A model generated the notes under the pieces. The model was not told the origin of the DNA and did no database searches. It saw nothing but the letters and a program-made list of their open reading frames with translations. A stretch of 64,000 nt of DNA from SHVO01 sp041905795 (GTDB lineage Bacteria > Pseudomonadota > Alphaproteobacteria > Rhodospirillales > Rhodospirillaceae). Each line of letters begins with the position of its first letter. Position 1 is the first letter of the stretch. A program made the position numbers and the translations under genes. Positions 17,963 to 26,564 of the stretch are shown here, in pieces. The stretch covers positions 1 through 64,000 of the forward strand of contig JAYRKL010000010.1 of NCBI GenBank assembly GCA_041905795.1, read 5' to 3'.

Positions 17963-18466
17963 ATGGCCGTAAAGATCAGACCTGTCACCCTGGAGGACGC
18001 CGCGAGTTACAGGCAATGCTGGGACACCGTCGCCAGGGAACGCCGGCATATATGGTGGTACGAAGCGCCGCCGCTCCCTCGCCTTCGGACGAATTTGCGG
18101 AAAAGCTTGCGCCAAAAGACCCCTTTCCTGGTGGCGGTGGACGGCGCGCGGGTTATCGGATGGACAGCCGTGTTTCGCCCCGGCACGCCGTCGCTCAGCC
18201 ACAACGGCGACCTCCTGGTGATGCTGCTTCCGGAGTACCGGAGGAAGGGCTTGGGCAGGAAACTGGCGGCGGCGGTCTTGAAAGCGTGCCGCGGCAAATT
18301 CGACGCGGTGACTTTCTGTTTCTTTGGCAAGAACAAAGCCGCCCGCAAGCTGGCGAAGAGCCTGGGATTCGCGATATGCGGCCGGGAAAAGAAAGCCGTG
18401 AAGCTGGCCTATGGATTTGACGACCAGCTGATCACACAGAAAAGGCTGCCGGCGGGCGCGGCATGA
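17963..18466 (+). CDS. GNAT family N-acetyltransferase (tandem copy 2)
   Basis: Second acetyltransferase, 167 residues, with the acetyl-CoA loop LLPEYRRKGLGRKLAAAVL and a C-terminal NKAARKLAKSLGF helix. The N-terminal third is close to copy 1 while the central substrate-facing segment (WWYEAPPLPRLRTNLRKS) differs. This suggests duplication followed by change of specificity. A good ribosome site (GGAGCGGAG) precedes the ATG. It converges on the histidine kinase gene at 18496. Confidence 0.88.
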   Translation: MAVKIRPVTLEDAASYRQCWDTVARERRHIWWYEAPPLPRLRTNLRKSLRQKTPFLVAVDGARVIGWTAVFRPGTPSLSHNGDLLVMLLPEYRRKGLGRKLAAAVLKACRGKFDAVTFCFFGKNKAARKLAKSLGFAICGREKKAVKLAYGFDDQLITQKRLPAGAA

Positions 18467-18495
18467 TGGCAGCCGCGCGCTCCCGCGGCTTGCCG

Positions 18496-19830
18496 TCAGT
18501 GCCTGGCTCTTTCGACGCGGCTCAGCGGAAGGTGGATGATCGCCGAGGTTCCTTGGCCTTCCTCGCTTTCCAGATGCAGCGAGCCGCCGTGCCGCTCCAG
18601 GATCGAACGGCTGATGAAAAGCCCGAGGCCCGACCCGATCGTCGCCGCCCCCGGCGCATTGTTGACGCGCACAAACGGCTGGCCGATACGGTCCATATGC
18701 TCGCGCGGGATGCCCGTGCCGCTGTCGCGGACCACCACGGTGAAACCCGACCCGGTCAGACTGCAATTGATGAAAATATTGCCCGCGGGAGACGTGTGGC
18801 GGATCGCGTTGCTCAGCAAGTTGAGCATGACGCGCAGGAGGGCGGGACGATCGCCGGTGACGCGCACATCGGCGCAGACGCTGCACGCATTGATGTTGGG
18901 GATCATCTGCCCCGGTGTCCGGAAGTAGGCGATGCATTCGTCGAGCAGCGTCGCGAATCCAAACTGCTCGTGACGAACCTCGGCCTGCCCGGCCTCGACG
19001 CGCGCCAGGTCCAATAGCCCGTTCACCATCTCGAGCAGAAGTTCGCCGCTGCCGTGGATGTGCTGCACATACTGCTTGTACTTCGGCGCCCCGAGCGGGC
19101 CGAGAGCCTCCATCCGCATGGCGTCGCTAAACCCCAGGATCGCATTGAGCGGCGTTCGAAGTTCATGGCTCATTTGCGCAAGGAACGCGGATTTCGCCTC
19201 GTTGGCGCGGTCGGCCGCCTGTTGCGCCCGGAAAAGCGCGTCGCGGTCGATTTGCCAGGCGATGGCGATGGCGACGGTGTCGGACAGTTCCAGCGCGGCC
19301 TGGAGTTCGCTCTGCAGGGGATAGTGCGGCGCATGATGGTAAACCGCGAAGGCGCCGATGGCGTTGTGGTTGACGTCGAACAGCGGGATCGACCAGCATG
19401 CGCGGAGCCCATGCTTCGCCGCAAGATCCCGGAAGGCGGCCCACTTCGGGTCGGTGGCGATCTCCGCGCAGATGACGATTTTCCGCGTCGCGACGGCCGT
19501 GCCGCAACTGCCGACCTCGGGGCCGATCGGCAGGCCGACCAGGGCCTCGCAGTATTCCACTGGCAGGCTCGGCGCAGCTCCGGGAACCAGCGAGGTCCCT
19601 TGCGGATCGACCAGCATGATCGAACACACCCCCTGGGGCACACGCTTTTCGAGTATGAGGCAGGCCGCCGACAGGACGGTGCTTAACGGCGCTCCCTTGG
19701 TGACGAGGCCAAGCAGCTCCCGCTCCATCTTGCTGTCGGATTCCAGCAATAGTTCATTCATCTGGAGCGCCCCAGTCCCGATGAACGTATCCTTACAACA
19801 CTTCGGCCTGAGTCGCACGGTGCGATCCAT
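18496..19830 (-). CDS. GAF-domain sensor histidine kinase
   Basis: Cytoplasmic two-component sensor of 444 residues without membrane segments. A GAF domain covers about residues 40-195 (PIGPEVGSCGTAVATRKIVI ... WSIPLFDVNHNAIGAFAVYH). HisKA follows with phospho-acceptor His222 in FLAQMSHELRTPLNAIL, then the HATPase domain with N (LLNLLSNAIRHT), G1 (RDSGTGIP) and G2 (GSGLGLFIS) boxes. No response regulator is adjacent, so the partner is unknown. An ATG at 19761 is an alternative start, but GGCGGT before 19830 is the better ribosome site. Five Cys in the GAF part could hint at redox sensing, which is only inference. Confidence 0.92.
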   Translation of the reverse strand: MDRTVRLRPKCCKDTFIGTGALQMNELLLESDSKMERELLGLVTKGAPLSTVLSAACLILEKRVPQGVCSIMLVDPQGTSLVPGAAPSLPVEYCEALVGLPIGPEVGSCGTAVATRKIVICAEIATDPKWAAFRDLAAKHGLRACWSIPLFDVNHNAIGAFAVYHHAPHYPLQSELQAALELSDTVAIAIAWQIDRDALFRAQQAADRANEAKSAFLAQMSHELRTPLNAILGFSDAMRMEALGPLGAPKYKQYVQHIHGSGELLLEMVNGLLDLARVEAGQAEVRHEQFGFATLLDECIAYFRTPGQMIPNINACSVCADVRVTGDRPALLRVMLNLLSNAIRHTSPAGNIFINCSLTGSGFTVVVRDSGTGIPREHMDRIGQPFVRVNNAPGAATIGSGLGLFISRSILERHGGSLHLESEEGQGTSAIIHLPLSRVERARH

Positions 19831-19957
19831 TCGCGTTGACCGCCTGTTTCGTCTCGCAACCTGCGGATCGCTTCGGAATAATTTGGTTTCCGAATTTTCG
19901 CCTATTGGTATTGGGAACTGCGCCGCGCTTCGCGATGGCCGCAGTCCTGCGGCCGGT

Positions 19958-22171
19958 TCACGAACCCGAGGGGTTCGTCGGCACCGAGGCCGTGATCGCC
20001 GGGAACGTGCACACCGTGCTCATGTCGGTGATGACGCCGACCTGGGTGTTGTTCAGGAGGTGCTGGATGTACCCCGTGAACAGGTTCTGCACCGTGACGA
20101 TATAGTGCGACCGCGCCGGCGTGGCGGCGATGCCGATGGCGTTCTCCAAGGTGGATATCTGCAGCACCTGCTGGCCATTGGCCGGGATCGGGGCCGAGGT
20201 GTAGGTGCCGAGGCTGGCGCCGGTCGCGGCGTCGGCGATGTTCAAGGTCACGGCCGCCGCCGAGGCGCTGGTGTTGTAGACCACGAGAGAGCTGGGATAT
20301 CCGGCGTTGCCAAGCGCCGAGGAGTGCACATTGGCGACCCGCGTCAGGATCGGCGCGGTGCCGGAATCGCAGGTGGAGAGGTTGGTGAGCGTGCCGTCGC
20401 CGGGCTTCCACAACACATGCTGGAAGGTTCCATCGAACTGCGCCTGCATGGTCGCCGAGTACAAGGCCGGCTTGGCGCCGAATGCGGGCAATGCGCCCTC
20501 GAGCGTGGCGATGGAGTATTGCTGCGCCGTTCCCGGCGCGATGCTGGGGCTGGTCCACTGGCCAAGCGCCACGCCCGAGACGTAGTCGGACAGGGTCACC
20601 GTCACCGTGCCGGCGGCGCCGCTGGCGTTGTAAAACCGCAGGAAGGACTGGGCCGTGGACGAGGCACTGGAGACCACGCCCGCCTGGCGCAGGATGCCGG
20701 TGGTGTTACGGACGAAGGTGCCGGTCGCGGTCTTGTCGGCATTCATGGTGAGCTGGCAGGCCGCCGCCGTGCCGCTGCAATCGCCCGACCACCCGGCGAA
20801 GGTCGACCCCGACGACGCCGTGGCCGTCAGGGTGACCGCGGTGCCCTGGACATAGGACGACGCGGCGGGATTGGCGGTGATGGCGCCCGAACCGGTGCCG
20901 GCGGTCCTGACGGTGAGGCCATAGCTGACAAGCGCGGTGAAGGTGGCCCCCACCGCCCGGTTGGCGCTCATGGTGACGGTGCAGGTGGTCGTGCCGGTGC
21001 AGGCGCCGTTCCATCCGGCGAAGACCGACCCGCTATCGGGCGCGGCGGTGAGGGTCACGGTGGTACCCGGCGCATAGCTGGTGGCGAACGGGTTGGCGGC
21101 CACCGTGCCGGTGCCGGTACCGGCGGTGCTCACCGTCAGGCTGTAAGACAGCGTACTGACGAAGGTCGCGGTCACCGTCTGGTTGGCGCTCATGGTGACC
21201 TGGCAGGTCGTCGCCGTGCCGGAGCAGCCGCCGCCCGACCAGCTGGCCAGGGCCGAGCCGCTTCCCGGGTTCGCGGTCACGGTCACCACGGTACCGGCGG
21301 TATAGGACGATGCAATGGGATTGACGGCGATGGTCCCCGAGGCCGTCGCCGTGCCGGTCGTCGCCACTCTTGTCGTTAATGTATAGGTGCTGGCGCGCAC
21401 GAAGGTCGCGGACACGGTCGTGTTGCCGGTGATGGTGACTGTGCAGCTGGTGCTGGTGGCGGCAGTGGCGCTGCAGGCGCCGCCCCAGGCGGACAACGCC
21501 GAGCCGCCCGCCGCGTTGGCGGTCAGGGTGACGGTCGAACCATAGGCGTAGGATGGCTGCTGCGGGCTGACGACCACCGTGCCCGTGCCCGCCCCCGACA
21601 CGCTCGCCGCCAAGGTGTAGGAGACCGCCGTGCTCGTCACCGCGGTCACGGTCGGCAAGGTCTCGAAAACCTGGCGCGTATTGCTGGCGTTATAGATCGC
21701 GCCGCTCAAAGCGATGGTGGAGCCCGGCGCCGCCAGGCCGCCGGCGCCGGTGTAGGAGACATTGGTCACCTGGAACGCGACGGTGCCGTTGGTCGTGACC
21801 GCGCAGCCGCCGAATGTCAGGCTGGTCTGCACCGCGGTGACGGACTGGCAGGTGAGTCCGCTGATGGCCGGCGTGGTGGCGGATGAGAATTGCGCGCCGC
21901 TGATATCGATCTGGATATCGATGCGGGCCGAGGGCGTGAAAGCGTTGTCGGTGGTGATGGTGAACGACTGCGGCCCGAGCACCGCCGCATCCGCCTGCGC
22001 CCGGGTGCCGGTGAGGACAACCGTGGGGATGGTGACGGAGCTGAGGGAGCCGAGCGTCGTCGCCTGGCTCGCGGCCGGCCACAGCGCCAGGGCCGCCAGC
22101 GCCACGAACGCGGACCTTAGAAAGAGAAGCAGGGCCCGCCCCTTTGGGGCGGCGTGTCGCGCGAGAGCCAT
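19958..22171 (-). CDS. Secreted multi-repeat protein with four InlB-B-type (divergent) repeats
   Basis: Exported protein of 737 residues. ATG at 22171 follows AGGAAAG and gives a signal peptide ending AASQA. The mature N-terminal region is a beta-rich domain of about 170 residues. Four tandem repeats of about 75 residues follow, each with the pattern T-G-x-G-x-V/I-x-x-x-P-x-x-x-Y-x-x-G-T-x-V-T-L-T-A, then F/L-x-x-W-x-G-x-C and C-x-V-T-M-x-A-N-x-x-V-x-A-T-F. Two Cys per repeat probably form a disulfide. The C-terminal 250 residues hold two copies of another module (FLRFYNASG and SLVVYNTSA, each followed by LG-x-(W/Y)-x-S). There is no anchor and no enzyme motif; it is probably a surface or matrix protein. 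Confidence 0.88.
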   Translation of the reverse strand: MALARHAAPKGRALLLFLRSAFVALAALALWPAASQATTLGSLSSVTIPTVVLTGTRAQADAAVLGPQSFTITTDNAFTPSARIDIQIDISGAQFSSATTPAISGLTCQSVTAVQTSLTFGGCAVTTNGTVAFQVTNVSYTGAGGLAAPGSTIALSGAIYNASNTRQVFETLPTVTAVTSTAVSYTLAASVSGAGTGTVVVSPQQPSYAYGSTVTLTANAAGGSALSAWGGACSATAATSTSCTVTITGNTTVSATFVRASTYTLTTRVATTGTATASGTIAVNPIASSYTAGTVVTVTANPGSGSALASWSGGGCSGTATTCQVTMSANQTVTATFVSTLSYSLTVSTAGTGTGTVAANPFATSYAPGTTVTLTAAPDSGSVFAGWNGACTGTTTCTVTMSANRAVGATFTALVSYGLTVRTAGTGSGAITANPAASSYVQGTAVTLTATASSGSTFAGWSGDCSGTAAACQLTMNADKTATGTFVRNTTGILRQAGVVSSASSTAQSFLRFYNASGAAGTVTVTLSDYVSGVALGQWTSPSIAPGTAQQYSIATLEGALPAFGAKPALYSATMQAQFDGTFQHVLWKPGDGTLTNLSTCDSGTAPILTRVANVHSSALGNAGYPSSLVVYNTSASAAAVTLNIADAATGASLGTYTSAPIPANGQQVLQISTLENAIGIAATPARSHYIVTVQNLFTGYIQHLLNNTQVGVITDMSTVCTFPAITASVPTNPSGS

Positions 22172-22270
22172 CTTTCCTGGCCGCAATACTGGTGTCCAAA
22201 CGCTTCGGCGCAGTCTCAATCTACGGTACTATTAACAAACGATTAAGCGAAAAAGGCGGTGGAGACCGAT

Positions 22271-22822
22271 ATGAAACCGGGTGTCCTACTATCCATAGCG
22301 TGCCTCGCCCTTTCCGCCTTTACCCCTTGCGCCGCCCAGGCCGCCGACGCGGAAAAGGCCACCTGGCTGTTCTCGCAGAACGCCGGCAAGACCTGGTGCG
22401 CCTACGCCAACAATGAGGACTACCGCCGCGCGGTCGGTGTGCAGCAGCCGGCCGAGACCGCGCGCGTAATCACCTTCGCCGGCGATGTGCTGGAACTGGA
22501 ATACCAGATCACGCCGCCTACCGGCGACTGGGTGGTCATGGACCGGTATGGCTACAGCGGCGGCAAGCTGGCCTTGCGCCGCACCACCCTCCTGCTGCTG
22601 GAAGGCCTCGAGGTGGTGCAGGAAACCACCATCAGCGGCGCCAAGGCGGCGCCGCTCAAGACGATCAGCTCGACCAACCTCGACGGCAGCAAGGACGCGC
22701 GGCAGCCGCGCAGCGCTCCCGACGTGCCGGTGCGCACCACCTTCAAGGCGTTCGCCTTCCTGGAGGTCGCCCGCAAACTCGAGGCCACGGGCGGCCTCGA
22801 ACTGTGCGAGCGGGTGAACTAA
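22271..22822 (+). CDS. Hypothetical exported protein
   Basis: Unrecognised secreted protein of 183 residues with signal peptide ALSAFTPCAAQA. The mature part has two Cys (TWCAYAN and LELCERVN, near the ends), probably a disulfide in the periplasm, and beta-rich predicted content. ATG 22271 is preferred over the in-frame GTG at 22259 because GGTGGAG sits 7 nt before it. It is divergent from the repeat protein, with a roughly 100-bp AT-rich gap holding both promoters. It converges on ppa with overlapping stop codons. Confidence 0.75.
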   Translation: MKPGVLLSIACLALSAFTPCAAQAADAEKATWLFSQNAGKTWCAYANNEDYRRAVGVQQPAETARVITFAGDVLELEYQITPPTGDWVVMDRYGYSGGKLALRRTTLLLLEGLEVVQETTISGAKAAPLKTISSTNLDGSKDARQPRSAPDVPVRTTFKAFAFLEVARKLEATGGLELCERVN

Positions 22823-23358
22823 CCGCCGGCTTTGGCGGATTCGCGTTCCACGCCCTCGAGGACCAGGCGTTTGGCGTCGGCGGCGTCGAGCCAGCCGCCG
22901 ATCTCGGTCCACTTGCCCGGTTCCAGATCCTTGTAGTGCTGGAAGAAGTGCGCGATCTGGTCGAGCAGGATCGGCGGCAGGTCCTTGTAGGAGGAGATGT
23001 CCGAGTAATAGGAGTGCAGGTCGTCCACCGGCACCGCCAGGATCTTTTCGTCCTGGCCGGCCTGGTCGCGCATCACCAGGGCGCCCACGGGCCGCGAGCG
23101 CACCACGGCGCCCGAGATCACCGGAACATGGGTGATGACCAGCACGTCGCAAGGGTCGCCGTCTTCCGACAGCGTCCCCGGAATGAAACCGTAGTTGGCG
23201 GGATAGAACATGGCGGTGTGCAGGAACCGGTCGACGACCAGGGCGCCGGAGGCCTTGTCCATTTCGTATTTGACGGGTGGGCCGCCGAGGGGGATTTCGA
23301 TGAGCACATTGATGTCATCGGGCGGGTTGCGGCCTGGGCCGATTTTTTCGATATCCAC
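22819..23358 (-). CDS. ppa: Inorganic pyrophosphatase (family I)
   Basis: Cytosolic Mg-dependent enzyme that hydrolyses pyrophosphate to phosphate; 179 residues. Family signatures are EIPLGGPPVKYEMDK, FYPANYGFIPGTLSEDGDPCDVLV with the catalytic Asp cluster, and ILAVPVDD. The start is a GTG at 23358 (giving MDIEKIGPG), with GGAG upstream; this matches the family N-terminus, and reading further upstream adds non-homologous sequence. It is monocistronic. Confidence 0.95.
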   Translation of the reverse strand: MDIEKIGPGRNPPDDINVLIEIPLGGPPVKYEMDKASGALVVDRFLHTAMFYPANYGFIPGTLSEDGDPCDVLVITHVPVISGAVVRSRPVGALVMRDQAGQDEKILAVPVDDLHSYYSDISSYKDLPPILLDQIAHFFQHYKDLEPGKWTEIGGWLDAADAKRLVLEGVERESAKAGG

Positions 23359-23655
23359 GAGGGAAGCTCCGGGAAAGTTACACGTCTCGCACTCACACAC
23401 CCAAGGCGCCCCGGCGGTCCCTCCCGCGCCGGCGTACCCGAAGTCCGCGCTTGGTAGCGGAAATCCCGCTCCCGGTGAACCATAGTTCGCGCATGGCCAT
23501 CCTGCGCCCGGTTCCGCCTTAACAGGAGTCCCGGTCCGCCCGGATCGATCCTTGCGCTGTTGCCCGCGCAGCACCGCGGGAGCAGCCCGGGGTGGCCCTC
23601 GCCCCCGCTCGTCGGATAATCTCCCGTCATCCCCCTTTCGTAAGGACACAGCCCC
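23359..23655. other. Intergenic stretch between ppa and cysK
   Basis: No gene is supported in these 297 bases on either strand. The stretch must hold the divergent ppa and cysK promoters. AAGGACAC before cysK is its ribosome site. Open frames crossing it are shadows of the flanking genes. Confidence 0.6.
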
Positions 23656-24699
23656 ATGGCCCGTTTCGACAACATCACCCAGACCATCGGCCGCACGCCG
23701 GCGATCAAGATCAACCGCCTGGCGCCCAAGACCGTCAACCTCTGGGTCAAGATGGAGGCATTCAATCCGCTGGGTTCGGTCAAGGACCGCCTGGCGCTGG
23801 GCATCATCGAGGCGGCGGAAGCCTCGGGCGAACTGAAGCCCGGCATGACGGTGGTGGAAGCCACCTCGGGCAACACCGGCATCGGCCTGGCGATGCTCTG
23901 CGCCCAGCGCGGCTATCCCCTGGTGATCACCATGGCGGAATCGTTCTCCGTCGAACGCCGCCGCCTGATGCGGTTCCTGGGCGCGAAGGTGGTGCTGACC
24001 CCGGCGGCGCTGCGGGCGACGGGAATGGTCGAGAAAGCCAAGGAACTGGCCAAGACCCACGGCTGGTTCTACGCCCGCCAGTTCGAGAACCCGGCCAACC
24101 CCGCCATCCACGCGCGCACCACGGCACGCGAGATCATCGACGACTTCAAAGACAAGCCGCTCGACTACTGGGTGACCGGCTACGGCACCGGCGGCACGCT
24201 CCAGGGCGTGGGCACGGTGCTCCGCAAGGAAAGCCCCAAGACCAAGATCATCGTCTGCGAGCCCGAGACCGCGGCGCTGCTCTCCAGCCAGCAGCCGCAG
24301 GAGCGCAACACCGACGGTTCGCCCGCCAAGGGTCATCCCGCCTGGACCCCGCACCCGATGCAGGGCTGGACGCCGGATTTCATCCCGCAGGTCACCGAGG
24401 ACGCCGTGAAACTGGGCGTGATCGACCGGCTGTTCAAGATCCCCGGCCCCGAAGCCATGAAATACAGCCGCGAACTGGCGCAGAAGGAAGGCATCTTCGT
24501 CGGCATCACCTCGGGCGCGACATTTGCGGGCGCCCTCAAGATCGCCGCCGAAGCGCCGGCCGGGTCCAACATCCTGTGCATGCTGCCCGACACCGGCGAG
24601 CGCTACCTCTCGACGCCGCTGTTCGAGAGCACCTCGGCCGACATGAACGAGGAAGAGATCGCGATCCTCAAGTCGACGCCTTATGGCCTGCCGGCATGA
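23656..24699 (+). CDS. cysK: Cysteine synthase A (PLP-dependent O-acetylserine sulfhydrylase family)
   Basis: Fold type II PLP enzyme that makes cysteine from O-acetylserine and sulfide; 347 residues. PLP Lys43 is in NPLGSVKDR, with the substrate loop VEATSGNTGIGLA, the phosphate-binding GYGTGGTLQGVG and GITSGATFAGA. An insertion of about 25 residues (QERNTDGSPAKGHPAWTPH) before the GWTPDFIP segment is typical of a longer subgroup. Cystathionine beta-synthase-like activity cannot be excluded, but no CBS domain follows. Confidence 0.9.
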   Translation: MARFDNITQTIGRTPAIKINRLAPKTVNLWVKMEAFNPLGSVKDRLALGIIEAAEASGELKPGMTVVEATSGNTGIGLAMLCAQRGYPLVITMAESFSVERRRLMRFLGAKVVLTPAALRATGMVEKAKELAKTHGWFYARQFENPANPAIHARTTAREIIDDFKDKPLDYWVTGYGTGGTLQGVGTVLRKESPKTKIIVCEPETAALLSSQQPQERNTDGSPAKGHPAWTPHPMQGWTPDFIPQVTEDAVKLGVIDRLFKIPGPEAMKYSRELAQKEGIFVGITSGATFAGALKIAAEAPAGSNILCMLPDTGERYLSTPLFESTSADMNEEEIAILKSTPYGLPA

Positions 24700-24786
24700 A
24701 ACACCGATGCCCTCCTTGTGGCCCCGCAGGCCTCGCAAACTTTGGAATTTCATATAAAACCAATAACTTGGAGCCAGACCCGCGCG

Positions 24787-24814
24787 CCTTGACAGGGTTT
24801 TTTCCCGGTGTATT
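24787..24814 (+). promoter_or_regulatory. Sigma-70-type promoter of rpmG
   Basis: TTGACA (24787-24792) and TATTGT (24809-24814) are separated by 16 bp and lie 56 nt before the rpmG ATG. This is the clearest housekeeping promoter in the window. Confidence 0.7.
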
Positions 24815-24869
24815 GTGCGCGGCTTCGTGGGGGGTATCCCTCCGCCAACGGAATTCAGTGAGTTAAGCC

Positions 24870-25043
24870 ATGGCCAAACCCGCCACCATCCAGATCAAGT
24901 TGGAGAGCACCGCCGGTACCGGTTACTACTACGTGACCAAGAAGAACCCGCGCAGCCCCAACACCACCGAAAAGCTGGTGTTCAAGAAGTACGATCCCAT
25001 CGCGCGCAAGCACGTGGAATTCAAGGAAGGCAAGATCAAGTAA
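24870..25043 (+). CDS. rpmG: 50S ribosomal protein L33
   Basis: Large-subunit ribosomal protein of 57 residues, starting MAKPATIQIKLESTAGTG, with YYVTKKNPR and TEKLVFKKYDP as family markers. The zinc-ribbon cysteines of the C+ form are absent, so this is the zinc-independent type. It has its own promoter and terminator and is monocistronic. Confidence 0.97.
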   Translation: MAKPATIQIKLESTAGTGYYYVTKKNPRSPNTTEKLVFKKYDPIARKHVEFKEGKIK

Positions 25044-25068
25044 GATCGCCTCCAACCGACTCAAAAAA

Positions 25069-25094
25069 GCCCGCCCTCACCGGCGGGTTTTTTT
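25069..25094 (+). terminator. Rho-independent terminator after rpmG
   Basis: Stem CCCGCC (25070-25075) and GGCGGG (25082-25087) with a 6-nt loop is followed by seven T residues. It is preceded by an A-run and lies 26 nt after the rpmG stop. Confidence 0.85.
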
Positions 25095-25141
25095 ATGCCG
25101 CATGACGGTCCACGACCTATATTCGCCCGATGGAACCCGCC

Positions 25142-26476
25142 ATGGAACCCATTGTCTACTTGCCTATCGAGATCCAGGTCCGCGAACTGCCGTCGCGCCT
25201 GTTGATCGCCGCGCACCTGCTCAAGGCCGGCTGCGCGGTGGTGATCGGCAGCCACTGGTCGCTGGTCACCGAGGCCAATCAAAGACTACTCCCGCCCGGC
25301 GCCTACCTGTTCAAGACCGTCAACCGCCTGCAGGGCAACGCCATGGCCGGCGCCCGCGCCCGCGGCCACATGGCGGCGGCGATCGACGAGGAAGTGCTGA
25401 TCTTCACCGACTTCAACGGCTACACCATCGCCTTCTCCGAGAACGCCGCCGACGCCTGCGACCTGTTCTTTGCCCAAAGCCCGGACCATAAGGACGCGGT
25501 CGAGAAGCGTTTCCCGCAGATCGCGGGCAAGGTGAAAGTCACCGGCAATCCGCGCATCGACCTGCTGCTTCCGCGGAACCGGGGTGTGTTCGACACCGCC
25601 GACCTCAGGACGAACGGCTATCACCCTTACATCCTGTTCAACGCCAACTACGGCACCATCAACAGCCTGTGGAACGACGCCCAGGGCACCGTTTCCATCG
25701 CCGAAGCGACCGGCGCCTTCGAAGGCGACCGCACCGCCAAGATCGCCGAGTACCACGCCATCGTCGAATGGGAGAAAAGCAACTTCAACGCCATGGTGGC
25801 GCTGCTCGACTGGGCGGTGCGCAACATCAAGGGCATCAACTTCGTGCTGCGGCCCCATCCCGGAGAACGCGCGCGGCACTGGGAGAAAATGCTGGCCGGC
25901 GTGCCCAACGCCCATGTCGTCCAGCGTTCGGACCCGCACCCCTGGATCATGGCGGCCAAGCTGGTGGTCCACACCGGCTGCACCACCGGCCTCGAGGCGG
26001 CGCTGCTCGGCCGGCCGGTGGCCAACCTACAGCCCGAGAACCACCCCACCAACGCCAGCATCCTGACCGAGGTCAACCCGACCTTCCGCAGCTGGCAAGC
26101 GGCGGCCCAGGCCATCACCGCCTTCTTCACCGAAAAAAGCGGCCCGATCATGAACCACGAAGCGCAGGCCGCGGCGGCCTTGCAGCGTCATCTGCCCAGC
26201 TACCGGGACAACACCGCGGCCGCCCTGATCGCCGCCAATCTGGTCGAGGCCTTGCAGCGGCGCGGCGCCGTCCTGCGCCAGGGGTTCACCCTGACTCTCC
26301 CGGCGCCCCTGGCCGAGAAGGCGCCCAACGAGATGCGCAAGCAGAAGTACGACGCCAGCGAGGGCGACATGCGCGAGGGCCTCGCCAAGGCAGCGCAACT
26401 CGCGGGGCTCACCGCGCCCCTCGCCTTCACGGCGCTCGGCGCCGACCTGTTCCTGGTGGCTCCGCACGCGCGGTGA
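25142..26476 (+). CDS. Surface-carbohydrate biosynthesis-type protein (tandem copy 1)
   Basis: Cytoplasmic protein of 444 residues resembling the 'surface carbohydrate biosynthesis' group with a GT-B-like, CDP-glycerol-transferase-like C-terminal half. Landmarks are YLPIEIQVRELPSRLLIAAH at the start, KVTGNPRIDLL, NANYGTINS, NFVLRPHPGERA, SDPHPWIMAAKLVVHTGCTT and PTNASI. The HTGCTTGLEA segment is the usual nucleotide-sugar/phosphate pocket. ATG 25142 is chosen because it aligns with the next gene's MEPVVYLPVEV; ATG 25130 is also possible. The acceptor and donor are unknown. Confidence 0.8.
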   Translation: MEPIVYLPIEIQVRELPSRLLIAAHLLKAGCAVVIGSHWSLVTEANQRLLPPGAYLFKTVNRLQGNAMAGARARGHMAAAIDEEVLIFTDFNGYTIAFSENAADACDLFFAQSPDHKDAVEKRFPQIAGKVKVTGNPRIDLLLPRNRGVFDTADLRTNGYHPYILFNANYGTINSLWNDAQGTVSIAEATGAFEGDRTAKIAEYHAIVEWEKSNFNAMVALLDWAVRNIKGINFVLRPHPGERARHWEKMLAGVPNAHVVQRSDPHPWIMAAKLVVHTGCTTGLEAALLGRPVANLQPENHPTNASILTEVNPTFRSWQAAAQAITAFFTEKSGPIMNHEAQAAAALQRHLPSYRDNTAAALIAANLVEALQRRGAVLRQGFTLTLPAPLAEKAPNEMRKQKYDASEGDMREGLAKAAQLAGLTAPLAFTALGADLFLVAPHAR

Positions 26477-26564
26477 ACGCGCCGTTAACGGACGCGATTT
26501 CCATAGCCGTGAAAATCACCGCAACTTGTGATACTTTCGCGCGCCGCAACCGACTGGAGATCCC

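Noticed and set aside
20706..22171. DNA repeats in the secreted protein gene considered as a CRISPR or satellite array
   Set aside because: The periodicity (about 225 bp) reflects protein repeats in frame, with diverged DNA; there are no short identical repeats with unique spacers.
23359..24753. N-terminal extension of ppa running antisense through cysK
   Set aside because: The ppa family starts at the GTG at 23358 with a GGAG site; the extension is antisense to cysK and has no homology pattern.
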